A DNA stretch of 64,000 bases, taken from positions 12,598,142-12,662,141 of the forward strand of contig ML681997.1 in the NCBI GenBank assembly GCA_007922195.1, read 5' to 3'. The notes beneath the pieces are model-generated. The model searched no databases and was not told the origin of the DNA. It saw only the letters and a program-made list of their open reading frames with translations. The first letter of the stretch is position 1; each line of letters begins with the position of its first letter. Below are positions 10,161 through 21,720 of the stretch, one piece after another. The position numbers and the translations under genes are program-made. The stretch is from Podocnemis expansa. Its lineage: Eukaryota > Chordata > Testudines > Podocnemididae.

Positions 10161-12531
10161 GTTTAAACAACTCACTTATGGTGATTCATCAGTCTGCATG
10201 AAATGAGTCTATTTCACATCTTATGCTACAACTGGCACTTGCTCTTATAAATTATAATGATAGAGAACCAGGGGTAGCATAGATTTTGAAGGCTGAGCTA
10301 TTCCTAAAGGTGATCCTACCAGTTCATTTGAGACTCATTGATTGACACTGCAGTTCTGGGCAAGCTAATGTTGTTTTTGATCTATGCAGTAATTATTTTG
10401 TGTATAAGTAACTTAAACAGAACCTAAGAGTGCTCTGCCCCTTATCAGATCAGGCCCATATAATTTGATTCTGCATTTCACGTTAGCTTGAAGCTGATAA
10501 CCAGCTAAATTACTTTTTAAAGAAGTCATAGGACATATCAGTAGAGACTTCATCAGTTGAGGTTAGAGGCTATAAATTTTTACAACCCATATCAATTTTT
10601 CTCTTCAAAGTGAGAGTTAGTTTGGCTGGAGTCTGCAATGAAACTGAAGCCAGATTGTTATAGCAGTACAGTTTACTGTTCAAAGGTGCATTTTTTTTTT
10701 CACACTTTAGGGGGTAAAACAAACAGTTGAGAACACACATTCGTTTATTCGACTGTTAATACAATAGTTGGGCCAAGCTAGTTCATTCATTTGATACACA
10801 TCAGCTGCCTATACAACTAAGATTTTTGTTGTGTATGTAAAGCTTCTCTTATAATCCATGCAAAGAGTGCTTTTCAGATACACAATTTGTCTTTGGTGTG
10901 TACCTTTCCAACAGCGTAGTCACTGAAGTTTAGTTTTGCATATGCCAACTATTGCTACCACTTAAATTTGAATGAAATAAAAATAGCAGAATTGACCAGG
11001 TTCATGTTTCTTAGAGTTGTATGCTAAATTCAGTCAAATTGGTAGTAAACTTTGTTCCATTGCTTTTAGTAAACTTTGTAATTAAAAGCAACTGTATATT
11101 ACATAAAAAACATCCTTAATTTCCATGCAGATATACAATAGCATATTGAAATCAATATCAGGAGTTGGGATGTTGTACTTGCACTAAGAAACATGATATG
11201 TTCACAGCTCAAATTTAGGACTTTACTCACTAACATCATTTTACACCCCCAAGTCAGCATATAAATTGAAGTTATAACTTGGGATAAAGATGTGTGCTTC
11301 TGGACCCCATGTTAATGCTGATTAATTTCAGCAAGAATCACAAACAGCGAAGTCACATAGTGACTGTAATGGTATTTAATATACAGGTCTGAGTTTAAAT
11401 TGCATATTAATCTTCTACTGTTTTGACTAATTTCCTAGAATTTAGACATTGGTTGAAAATAGATTTTTACCCCAGTTTCTTAGTCACATAACTTTCCTGT
11501 ACATTTATTTTTAGTGCTGACATTGCCAATATCTGCACCCCCTCAAAAAATTCTGAACAAAATACCTGCAGACTTTTATTTTTTTTAATTTCAGCAAGGA
11601 TGGATCAGGGAAAATGACATCTTCATTTAAAAATTTTCTAGCCATGCATATTTGACAAAGCTAGAAAAAAACAGCTTTCATCTGGACATAATACTCCTAA
11701 GAAACAAGTACTTATAAAGAACTTTGTGTAGTTCAAAATGAAAAAAATTAAGAGATAACCTTTTAAAATTTATGCACTGAATATGTGGTTTAGAGCAGAG
11801 TTTCATTAAATTACAGGGGCACACAAAAATACAAATCTATTGCATATACGTGGAACAGCTAGTTACATGGGCGACTGCTGACGAATTTATAAGCTCTATT
11901 GCTGGAAGGCTGCAAATCAAGGGATTTTCAGCTATTGACTTCAGAACCTCCTTCTTCCCCACCCTTTACTTTTTTCTTGATAATAAACAAAATTAAATGT
12001 AAACTAGGATTATTTCAGTGTTAGTTCACAAGATTATATGTTCCCCCAAACAAACAAAGAAACAAACAAACCCACTTAAAAATGGGAATTTTCAAAACTG
12101 TAAGGTTGTTGAATTAATATAAAGTCAGTCCCATTGCATGTAGGAAAATTTCAGTTTGTCTATTTAAATATCAACATTAACATTAACCTCCGCTGTTCCA
12201 CTCTGTAGGTCCAATAATGCAAAAATGTTAAACAAAAGCTTAATTTTTAGTCAGTTCAACAGGACAATGCACATGCGTAAGTTAAGCTTGTTGTTCAGTG
12301 TTTGGAAGAGCTGGGCTCTGAAGGGCTGAGGTAAATAACTCTTTAATAAACATTGGGTGCTTTGTGCTCAGTCATCTTGAATATTGCCTGTAACCAGTTA
12401 GGGTGAGCAGAAACAATAACCAGGAACTCTCACGTTAAAAGCAAACGTCTAGTTACCTTCTACCAACAGCAGGCAGAGTACTGAATCTGTTCTGGGGTGG
12501 GGTAATTTTTTTTAAGGTTCACAGATTTCAG
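10161..12531. other. A/T-rich stretch without recognised features
   Basis: No exon-like open frame, RNA gene or repeat family could be recognised on either strand. There is a caaacaaacaaa run near 12046-12070 and several homopolymer runs, nothing more. Confidence 0.5.
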
Positions 12532-12578
12532 GATTCATAGTAAAAACAACGAGAGTCCTGTGGCACCTTAAAGACTAA

Positions 12579-12985
12579 GGCTATGTCTACACCTAAAATC
12601 TTAGTTCGGACTTGGTTAGTCCAAACTAAATAGTTTGAAAGTTAGTTCAAACTAAGCATGTTTTTTTAGTTCGAACTAAAATTTAGTTTCTAACTTTCAA
12701 ACTGCTTTTTTCAGTTCAAACTAACTTTTTAGTTCAAACTAAAAAAGTGCAGTTAGTTTGAACTAGCCACCAGTTTGAACTTATTTAGTTCAAATGAGCT
12801 TGTCTCCATTGTGCTAGTTCGAACTAAATATGAAAATTAGTTCAAACTAAGCATTTAGTTTGAACTCTCCAGCTGAACTAGAAAAATTTTAGTCCAAACT
12901 AGGCAAAGCCTAATGTAGACATGGTTCAAATTAGTTCAAATGAAACCTCCTTAATTTAAACTAATTTGCTAGTGTAGACATAGCA
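12579..12985. mobile_element. Palindromic MITE, AGTTCGAACT-word type
   Basis: Ends ggctatgtctacac (12579) and gtgtagacatagc (to 12984) are inverted repeats. TAA flanks (12576-12578, 12986-12988 after one extra base) suggest a PIF/Harbinger-type target. The interior is built from a dozen or so variants of agttcgaact, agttcaaact and agtttgaact, so it can fold on itself in many ways. No coding capacity. Confidence 0.7.
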
Positions 12986-13058
12986 TAACAGATTTCTTCA
13001 GGCATAGGCTTTTGTGAACTCCAACAGACTATGCCCAAAGAAATCAGTTAATCTTTAA

Positions 13059-13705
13059 GGCTATGTTCACACTGGAGGCTTAAGTCAACATAACCTGGTT
13101 TAAGTCAATTTAAGCAAGTCCGTGGCCAAATTTAGAATTTATTAAGTTGATTTAAGCAAGTGCTTAAGTTGACTTAATAAAACCTGCCCTGGAAGTCAAC
13201 TTTAAATCTTTAACTTGACTTTACATGGCAGGAAGCCACGGGCCCAGCACCCATCCCATTCCAAGTCCCAATCTGGCTCTCGGAGCCTGACTCGGCCTCA
13301 GCCATAGCCAGCAAGGGGCTGGGAGCCGGCTCTTACTGCCACCAGCAAGTGGCTGGGAGCCTGATCTGGCTCTCAGCCCCTTCCCGTGGAGCCAGATTGG
13401 GTTTCCAGCCTCCTGCTGGTGGTGGCTGGGTCTGGCTCTGAGCCTCTTGTGGTTTATGGCAAATGGCTCAGGGCCAGACCTGGCTCCCAGCTGTTTGCCA
13501 GTTGTGGTGGGAGCCAGATCAGGCTCCCGGGTCTGGATCGGGACCCTGGAGCTTGATCACACTTGGGGCAGGGCCTGAGCCCAGAGTCAGGGTATGTCAA
13601 CTAGTGTGGAAATACCTCTAAGTCACTTAACAAGGTTGACTTTAAGTCGCCTTAGTTTACCTTGTTAAATTGACTTTAAAATAGTCTCCCAGTGTAAGCA
13701 TAGTC
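13059..13705. mobile_element. Palindromic MITE, AAGTCAACTT-word type, with GC-rich core
   Basis: Ends ggctatgttcacactgg (13059) and cccagtgtaagcatagtc (to 13705) are imperfect inverted repeats, with perfect TAA flanks (13056-13058, 13706-13708). Both shoulders contain aagttgacttaa/ttaagtcaact variants. The middle (about 13225-13570) is a GC-rich segment with gccagatc/tggctc repeats, absent from the shorter relative at 54206. Confidence 0.7.
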
Positions 13706-13781
13706 TAAGGTGCCAGAGGACCTTCGTCATTTTTACTGTATAAGAAACTAACATGGCTACTCTTCTGGAAAGATTCATAGT

Positions 13782-15004
13782 GGTCGTCTTGTCTAACCTC
13801 CCATATAACACAGGATATATAACTTTCTTAAAATAATTCCTATACCACATGTTTTAAAAAACATACAGGATGAATTTTAAAAATTGTCAGTAGTGGAGAC
13901 TAATCCACTCTTCCAAAATTTTTCCAGTGCTTAATTACTCTGACTGGTAAATAATTACATCTCATTTCCAGCCCGAATTAGTCATTGGATTGTTATAGCT
14001 TTGTCTGCTAGATTGAGGAGCCCATTATCAACTATTTGTTTCTAGTGTAGGGACTTATACACTATAAGCAAGTCACCCCTTAACTTTTTATTAAACTAAA
14101 TAGATTGAGGACCTTAATTTTCACTGCAAGGCATGTTTTCTAATCCTTTTATCATTCTTGAGGATCCTTCAATACTAATCTAGCAACATCCTTCTTGAAT
14201 TGTGGACACCATAACTAGATAAAAGTATTTACTGCAAATATAGAGATAAAATAACCTCTTTGCTCCTATTCAGGATTCCCATTTATCCATTCAAGGATTT
14301 GCTTAACTCTTCTGGCCACAGCATTGCATTGGGAACTCAGTCAGCTGATTAGCACGCTCTCCAGATCAGTTTTAATCACTGTTTCCCAGATAAAGTGTCC
14401 ATCTTGTAAATGTGGCCTAAATAATTTGTTCCTATATATGTATACATTTAACCATAATAAAATACATATTGTTTGCTTGTACCCAGTTTACCAAACAACC
14501 CATTACTCTTTAGTAGTCACCTGCCCTTTTCATTATTTGACACTCCCCCAAGTTTTGTGTCATCTCCAAACTTTATCAATAAATATTTTGATTTTTTTTT
14601 CCAGGTCACTGACAAAAAAGTGAAAAAGCATAGTGCCAAAAACAGATTTCCTGGTACCCCTCTAGAAACACACCCCATCAATGATTCCCTATTGAAAATT
14701 ACAGTTTGAGACCTATCATTTAACTTGTTATTAATCCATTGAGCATGTTTCATGTTAATTTTATTTTTTCTAGGTTTTTTAAATCAAAATATTGTGTGGG
14801 ACTAACTCAAACACTTTATAGGAATCTGAGTCTATTATATCAATACTATATTACACCAGCATTATTTTCTTTATCAATAACATTTGCAATCTGATTATAA
14901 ATATGTCAGTTTCCTTTCCAAGGATCTATTTTCAGCTCACATTTTATGTAAAATAATTTATTATTCCTCCCTATTAGTTTATTTACCATTCAGTTTCTGA
15001 AGGA
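13782..15004 (-). mobile_element. Old CR1 (L3-like) LINE, 3' half, copy A
   Basis: On the - strand this is the C-terminal ORF2 and 3' end of an old CR1/L3-type LINE. Signposts include FGDDTKLGG-like coding at 14560-14600 and the 3' end next to 13782. Many stops and indels. It carries the same ORF2 region as the start of copy B further right, so the two are different insertions. Confidence 0.75.
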
Positions 15005-15640
15005 TCTCAGCTGGGCCTCAGAGCAGGGCTAGGCATGCATGTGCACACATTCAGCTCTGCTGTGGTCTGCCAACCAATCAGAGTCTCAATCACAGCAGGC
15101 GGGGCCGGGCTCTAGAGACCCACTGCACCACCCCCCACCCCAGCTGTTCACTGTCAATCAGCATGCTAATCTGATTGACAGTGAATGAATCACAAATAAG
15201 AAAAAATGGGCAAGGACCACCTGGGGAATGAGCCAATCAAAGGTCAGCAGGGACTGAGTCCAACCAAAGGCCAGCATGCTGCATGACTGACAGTGAGTGG
15301 GTGGGAAGGGGATGGAGACAGGAGCCCAGCCTGCCTGTAACTGAGACTGATTGATTGCCTGCCACCACAGGGTAGGGGAAGTGGAAAGAGAGGGAGGCTT
15401 CTGGAGCTGCACAGCAGGAGAAGGGGGTCTGAGAGCCAATGTGATGAAGGGGAGCCCACAGGGCAGGGAAAAGGAAAGGTGTCAGAGAGCCTTTAGGGTT
15501 GGGGGGGGGGGAGAAGGGGAGCCCATGGTGCTCTGAACAGGACAGGGGAGAGGATTGGGGAGCCCATGCAGACACATTGCCTGCGACAGGTGTCCTGCCT
15601 TCCAGTGTGGCCCCCCACTCACTCACATTGAATGAGTTTG
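15005..15640. repeat. GC-rich, hAT-like degraded repeat between two CR1 copies
   Basis: Sequence with no CR1 content lies between two minus-strand CR1 copies. The right end (tgaatgagtttgacatctc) resembles hAT-type MITE termini, but the left end has no clear partner. It contains a perfect 15-bp inverted repeat at 15147-15185 and a G run (15502-15511). The open frames here overlap on both strands and show no protein family, so none is called. Confidence 0.35.
15147..15185. repeat. Perfect 15-bp inverted repeat
   Basis: ttcactgtcaatcag (15147-15161) and ctgattgacagtgaa (15171-15185) are exact reverse complements around a 9-base loop. It lies within the GC-rich repeat, so it is probably a structural part of that element. 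Confidence 0.8.
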
Positions 15641-16264
15641 ACATCTCTTCTCTATGCCATTATCTAAATAATTGAGGAAAAGATTGAGCAGAACTGGACC
15701 AAGGACTGGTCCCTCTGGGACCCCATTCAGTATATCCTTCCCTCACGTCTAAGTTGCTGATAGTTACTCTTAGGGAACAGTTTTTCCAACTGATGACACA
15801 CACTCTTTATAATAGCTTCATCTAGGCTTTGTTTGTTTATGAGAAGGTCATTCAAGCCAGTATCAAAAGCCTTACTAAGTCAAGATATATCACATCTACT
15901 GCTTTCCCCCAACTCACAAGGGTAGTTACTCTGTCAAAGAAAGCTGTTAATTTGTTTGACAAGGTTTGTTCTTGACAAATCCATGTTGTCTGTAACTTAT
16001 CAACTACTGGTAATTTTCAAGTTGATTCCTTAATTATTTGCTCAATTATCTTTCCAGGTACTGGAAAGTTAAGTTGACTGGAACAGGTACTGGAAAGTTA
16101 AGTTGACTGATTTGTAATCCCCCAGTTTGTTCTTGACCTTCCTTTTTATAGATTGGTACAATATTTGCCCTCTTCAAGTACTCTGAAATTTCTTCTGTGT
16201 TCCATGAGATTGCAAAAATAATCTCTAATGGCTCAGATATCTCCTTAGACTGTTTCTGTCCTAG

Positions 16265-16862
16265 AATACTCAAGGGTTCTCAGCCTTTTCAGGGATGTGA
16301 CACCCACTTCCACTGCCCCCCCATCTGCCTCCAAAACCCACCACCTCTGCCTGAATCTACCCTTCCACCGCACTCCACTCACTGTGGAGGCCCCCTCACC
16401 TACCTGGTTCTCAGCACTGGGGCTGCTCCAGATATTCCAGTCAGCTCTACCATAGCTGGGGCCAAGGCTGGGACTGCTGCAGTCAGCCCACTGCCCTTGG
16501 GACCAAGCCAGCCACCCCCACCACAGCACGTCCAGCTACTGCCCCTAGGACCCGGCCCGGAACTTGTTCCCTGCTCATCTCACCCACCCCAGCTGGCCTT
16601 TCCCCAGTAAGGCTCCCAAAAATACTTACCTTTGCTGGGGCCCTCCCCCTTCTTCCTCCCACCCTGCATCACATGGCTGAGCTATGTGCTGTAGGGCGAG
16701 GGATCTGAACAGCCAGCATGGAGCTGAGCACAGAGCAGGCAGGCTCATGTGCTTGCGCTGCCTGCTGGAGATCAAGACTACAGCACAGTTTGGAGAGCAG
16801 GGGGGACAAGCTCAGTAAGTGACATGCTTTTAGTCATGACACAGTGATTGAGAGCCACTGTT
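16265..16862. mobile_element. hAT-like MITE with GC-rich interior
   Basis: The left end near 16271 (caagggttctcagcc) and right end gtgattgagagccactg (to 16860) are imperfect inverted repeats of the cagtggttctcaa type. Flanks tcctagaa and ttctagga agree at 6 of 8 bases and fit the TCTAGA-like hAT target preference. The roughly 590-bp insert splits CR1 copy B. The proline-rich open frame 16197-16610 crosses the boundary and is not a gene. Confidence 0.55.
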
Positions 16863-17128
16863 CTAGGATTTATTTCATCTGGCCTTGCCAACTTGAAGAC
16901 ATCTAACTTGTCTAAGTAATTCGTAACTTGTTCTTTCCCTATTTTAGCCTCAGATCCTACTTTATTTTCACTAATGTTCACTGCATTAGATATCTGTTAC
17001 TAGTCTTTTTGGTGAAAGCTGGTGAAACAAAAAAAGGCATTTAGCACTTCTACAATTTCTGTATTTTGTTATTGTCTTTCCCCTCTTAATGAATAATGTG
17101 CTACTCTGACTTTGGCCTTGCTGTTGCT

Positions 17129-17314
17129 CAGGGGTTCTCAAACTGGTGGTCATGAGCCTTCCAGGGATTGCGAGTTTATTATGGGAGGGGTTGTGAGCTG
17201 TCAGCCCCTAAGCATACTTGTAAGGAATGGGTGAAGGGTGTCATTTTTTGAGGGATCATCACAGGCAGAAATATTTGCAAAGGGGGTTCCAGCAAAAAAA
17301 GTTTGAGAACTCTG
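17129..17314. mobile_element. hAT-like MITE, 186 bp
   Basis: Ends caggggttctcaaact (17129-17144) and agtttgagaactctg (17300-17314) are inverted repeats of 13 or more matched bases. Flanking ctgttgct and ttcttgct agree at 6 of 8. It is inserted in CR1 copy B. Confidence 0.7.
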
Positions 17315-18130
17315 CTTCTTGCTTTTAGTATGTTTATAGAATATTTTCTTCTTACTTTTGTCTCTAGCTAGTTTAATCTTATTTTGCGCCTTGACCTTTG
17401 TAATTTTATCCCTGTGTGCTTGTGTTGTTTGTTTATGTTCATCTTTTATAATTTGGCCTCATTTCCATTTCTAATAGCTTGGATTTGAGTTTTACATCAT
17501 TGAAGGTCTCCTTGTCTCTTGGCATACTTCCTTCCACTTTCAAATTTTCAAACAGTTTGTACCTATGTCAAAATCAAATCCAGAACAGCCTCTCTACTGA
17601 CTGATTTTTCCATTTACTGAAACATAAAATTGTCTCCAGTGCATTCCAAAAACTTGTTGGATAGTCTGCGCTTTATTGAATTATTTTCCCAAAGATGTCT
17701 GGTACTAGAATACCCCATCGTCTCCAAGTTCTGTGCTTTAGCGGATATTGTTAGTAGTTTAAAAAAGTTTTATCCACTTCTTCTAACTGGTTTGGTGGTC
17801 TATAGAAGACACCCCTTCCATGACATTACCCTTTTTAACCCCTTTTTATCTATACCCAGAGACTTTCAACAAGTCTGTCTCATATTTCCATTTCAGTGTC
17901 CAAATGTATACTTTTTTGACATACAAGGCAACACCTCTTCTTTTTAAGCTACCTGTCCTTCCTGAGCAAGCTATACCCTTCTATACCAATATTCCAGTCA
18001 TGCACTATCCCACTAACTCTCTGTGATGCCAGCTGTCATGGTTGTATTTATTCACTAGCGCATCTATTTCTTCCTGTTTATTCCCCATATTTCCTTCATT
18101 AGAGCAAAAATATCTAAGATACTGATTTGA

Positions 18131-19100
18131 TTTCCCCTCTGATATAGCAGTAAAACAGGTTTATTAATACAAAGAGAGATTTTAAGTCCCAACAAGTAAT
18201 GAGGTATAAAAATCAGCAATGGCTACAAGAAAAATAAAGGTAAGATGTTTACTAATACCAAACTCAAACTGTATCATATTAAAGAAAATTTCTCATCTTG
18301 TGTTTTCTGCAATCGAGCTGATCAAATCTGGTAGGTCAGGATATCTCCCCAGAGTCCAAATAATGCTTCCTTAGTTTCTACAGGTGCAGTGAATACAGTG
18401 GGCACCAAAAGAAAGAGATGCCTTGCAGTGTTTTTCCCTCCTTTTTATATTTTCAGTCTATGCAGAGAATGTATCTTGTTGGTGTTTTCTCATCTTTTTA
18501 AGCTTTATTTGTTTCTCTTCTTGCTGTTTAGTGCTTAAATGCCAGTTAAGACAAGCATATATTCCTTTGTTCAGAACAGAGCTGTTTGCCAAACTTAGAT
18601 ATCTTAGGACTGAGGGATTTGTAACATTTTAACCTCATACAAGGAAATCTTATAACTTCACATAGAATGTTACCGTACATTTTATCAGGATAGCATTGAC
18701 CAGCAAATTATGAGTTTTCAGATGATGACTTAAAAGATTTGCCTTATCCAAAGATTACAACAGTGGCATGCAAGGTGTGAGTACAGGGTGTATTCTGTGA
18801 CACCTGTACAAGCCCGGGCTTGCTGTATCAGTCTTTCAGTATATAATATGTTTATTATATAGATTTCACAACAGCATTTGTAGATCTAACTGTATTTCCT
18901 TCAAAAAAGCATCTAAACTATGGTTTAATTATGATTGTTTGGCATTGAAGCCAAAGACCTGCTGCATCTTTATTTCATTACATAAATTATGTAAAATTGT
19001 GTTGAAAATGATATGCACAACAATTATTACAGGTAATTTAAACAGTTGTATGACATAGAAATGAAAATGCATGAAAACTGAACTATAGAAAGTTCAGGTT
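18131..19100. other. Stretch without recognised features
   Basis: No gene, RNA or clear element family could be recognised. Short open frames (for example 18423-18632) have no exon-like context or protein features. Confidence 0.45.
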
Positions 19101-19104
19101 GACC

Positions 19105-19213
19105 TAGAAATAGAAATAGAAATAGAAATAGAAATAGAAATAGAAATAGAANNNNNNNNNNTAGAAATAGAAATAGAAATAGAAATAGAAATAGAAATAG
19201 AAATAGAAATAGA
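19105..19213. repeat. Hexanucleotide microsatellite (AGAAAT)n with assembly gap
   Basis: Near-perfect tandem agaaat units flank ten N bases at 19152-19161. The gap was most likely left because the repeat could not be assembled, so true length is unknown. Confidence 0.95.
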
Positions 19214-20738
19214 GAGCAAGCAAGGGCATTGCTATGGTCACTGGAAATACTACATACTGATTTTTGGATGACAATAAAGTTGATGCTAATATTACAGCTG
19301 GCTAAAAATGCTCCCTATTATATTATAAATCATGTTTTGTCCTCACTGAAAACCTGCTGTTGTTGTGACATCAATTTCCATCAAACTAAAAATCCTAATA
19401 TTAAAATTGATTGAAGTGCTGACCTCATAAAGTGAGAAGAAAGTAGACCATAGGGTTATGCAGAGGGGAATGGGGTTGAACTGTAGCATCCTCCTGGTCT
19501 GTTAGTACATGAGAGCTCAGCTCTGCATGATCAGCCTACCAGGACTGGTTGGAGGAAGGGGGAGATAGCAAATATAGCTATTTTGTGCAACACTGTCCTC
19601 TCCAGAGGAGCAATAAGTCACAAGGCAAAAAGCATTCATTCAGTTACTGAGTTCATGGCATCCCTTACTTCTCCCATCTTTAACACATCGCAGAAGGAAT
19701 GGATATGGCTGAAGGAAACCCAGCCAAAGTCAACATGGCAAATGACAAAGGCAGCCATGTGGATACTTAGGGAAATGTGGATGATTTTGTCCTGCAATAA
19801 TTAACTGACTCCGTTCCTGTGGATGTTCTCTTGCTTTGAGACTGGCCACATGGGTACAGTTGTTCATCTGCTCTGCCACTGGTTCCTACCACAAGGAGCC
19901 CAGTGTGATGTAGCACGGAGTTGCAGTTTTACACATGAAATGTAGCACTCTAATGGGAGCCTACTTCGAGTGCCCAGATACAAAAAGCCCAAACTAAGAC
20001 CAAAAGTTATGTATAGTGTAGATAACTTTATGGAAAAGGATTATTTCCCTAGGCCAAACTGCTTGCCTTTAGAAGTGCACTGCAAGACAAACCATTCTGA
20101 TATGTACAGTTTGAGAAATAAGACTCCAAACCTTAATGAAACATTGCAAACAAAATAAGGCAAAATGTAATTAATAATTTACATGTAACAAAGCTCTAAA
20201 ACTCTAGAAGGAGGATTAGCGGGAACTACATAGTGATTTGGCAGCAGTGGCTTTGCCTTGAGACCATTATTTGGTAGTTCATTTTTTTATCTCATTAATT
20301 TAGTATCACTTTTATTTCATGAAAGCTTATCATAATTTACTTGCAGCCAGGACACTATCTTCCTTTGTTCCTTATAACTCTTCAAAGAGAGTAAGTAGAT
20401 TGGTAAGAACACAATTTAAGATGATGATGATAACTTTAGAAAAGACTATGTGGCTTGCAGAAATGTGAAGCATTTCTTCTTTAGATTACTTGTTTGAATC
20501 TGGTCCAGATTGGTAGAGACCAAAAGGCTAATACTGGTTCTGTCATAATGTACTCACTTCTCACAACTTGCCCATATTGGGGGACTATCTGTACAATAAT
20601 GTATTTGCTTTGCCTCCTCCACTCCCTCCCATTGGTTATACCCACTTGTGTCTGTTTTCTAATTGGACGTTAAGGTCATTGCGACAGGAATTGTTCCCAC
20701 TTTATTCGTTTAGTGTCTTACTCTTTGGGTCTCTAGAT
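19214..20738. other. Stretch without recognised features
   Basis: Several short open frames (for example 19229-19414, 19583-19804, 19970-20158) show no family motif, and no splice-bounded conserved exon was seen. I call nothing here. Confidence 0.45.
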
Positions 20739-20948
20739 CAGGGGTCTCAATTTCAAATCAGCACGAGAGCCGCATGAGGACTAGTACAGGGTCGCATGAG
20801 GAGTAGTCCGTTAGTCTGAGGGCCGCACCACTGAAACCTTTTCATACAACAGTATTGCAAATATTGGTAATGATAGTGTTGTTGCAGGCCGCAAGAGATA
20901 GTTTTAGGAGCTGCATGCGGCCCATGGGCCATGTGTTTGAGACCCCTG
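20739..20948 (+). mobile_element. hAT-like MITE, copy 2 (complete, 210 bp)
   Basis: Starts caggggtctcaa and ends tttgagacccctg, perfect 12-base inverted termini. The interior matches copy 1 (3989-4164) in reverse direction. The left flank ctctagat fits the hAT target preference, but the right flank (gagaggct) does not match it, so the duplication is lost or altered. Confidence 0.75.
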
Positions 20949-21605
20949 GAGAGGCTATTGACTGAGCTACATGCTGAAAGACTGAGTTTCTTTGTACACA
21001 GAATAGGATAATATGAGCTGCATCAGTTCTTCCTTTCCCACACTGCCCAGCCATTGTGCTGAAACACTGATGTCTTGGTTACATGGCTCAGTCAATCCTT
21101 GGTGCCTGTACTGAGAATGCCAACTACTAGTGATTGTAGTTTTGTGAGCTGGGTACTCATCCAATGGAAACTGGATTCAGAGCACCAAACTAATTTCACA
21201 TAAGTCACCAAACATCTTTTGGATATGATCAACCTGATTTTGTTGAATCAGTTCATTGCAAAGTGTATTTATCCATGCCATATTTTAGGAGTTCTCCAAT
21301 TCTCTGCAGGTTTGGATACATATTAAGAACAGCAATAGCAGCTAGTCCCTCTTCTAGCATGGGCATTAGAAGTTACATTGTAAAATGAACAACATTTCTC
21401 ATCTGGGAAATTAGAGGGGGATAGAAAAGAAATAAATCCACATAAAATCATTTAAAGATATACAGAATTACTTTATTTTCTTGAACAATACATTTTAAAA
21501 GTGTATTTTAGCACAGCGAGTATCAAAGGAAGCAACCAATAAGGCTAACACCAAAGGCTCCATTGAGCACCCACCTTTTTTGCTCTCAAACAAATCTGAC
21601 CTACT
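20949..21605. other. Stretch without recognised features
   Basis: No gene or element recognised on either strand. The small minus-strand open frames here are not supported by any motif. Confidence 0.4.
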
Positions 21606-21720
21606 GTCTTCAATCAATCAATCAATCAATCAAATCATAGGGCTGGAAGGGACCTGGTGAGATCATCGAGTCCAACCCCCTGGGAATTGAACCCAGGACC
21701 TTCAATAAGGAGGCTCTAAA
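21606..21720 (-). mobile_element. CR1 3'-end remnant
   Basis: An atca-repeat run (21613-21635) is followed by atcatagggctggaagggac and gagtccaaccccctg, which match the - strand 3' end of the CR1 copies at 7740 and 59365. Only the last 100 or so bases remain. Confidence 0.75.

Larger units (their letters stand above)
12542..13771. mobile_element. Hairpin-shaped PLE 3'-tail insertion with two MITEs inside
   Basis: Left arm (acaacgagagtcctgtggca, then cagatttcttcaggcatagg) and right arm (actatgcccaaagaaatcag, then ggtgccagaggacc and gaaactaacatggctactc) are the same PLE tail in opposite directions. Direct repeats gattcatagt (12532-12541 and 13772-13781, 10 bp, perfect) bound the whole. Two TAA-flanked palindromic MITEs (12579-12985, 13059-13705) inserted into it later, so only about 180 bp is PLE. 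Confidence 0.7.
15641..18130 (-). mobile_element. Old CR1 LINE, copy B, interrupted by two MITEs
   Basis: On the - strand, moving leftward from 18130: the endonuclease region (about 17580-18040, matching the block near 62040 with its actttcaacaagtctgtct), the ORF2 middle (16863-17580) and the RT and after-RT region (15641-16262). Stops and small indels are everywhere. A 27-base stretch near 16058 (gtactggaaagttaagttgactg plus flank) is tandemly repeated at 16088. MITEs sit at about 16265-16862 and 17129-17314. Confidence 0.75.

Noticed and set aside
16197..16610. Proline-rich 137-codon open frame
   Set aside because: Crosses the border between CR1 and a hAT-like MITE, so it cannot be an old gene.
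21613..21635. atca repeats as an independent microsatellite or CRISPR-like array
   Set aside because: Short perfect repeat attached to a CR1 3' end; CR1 tails often end in such repeats, and there are no spacers.
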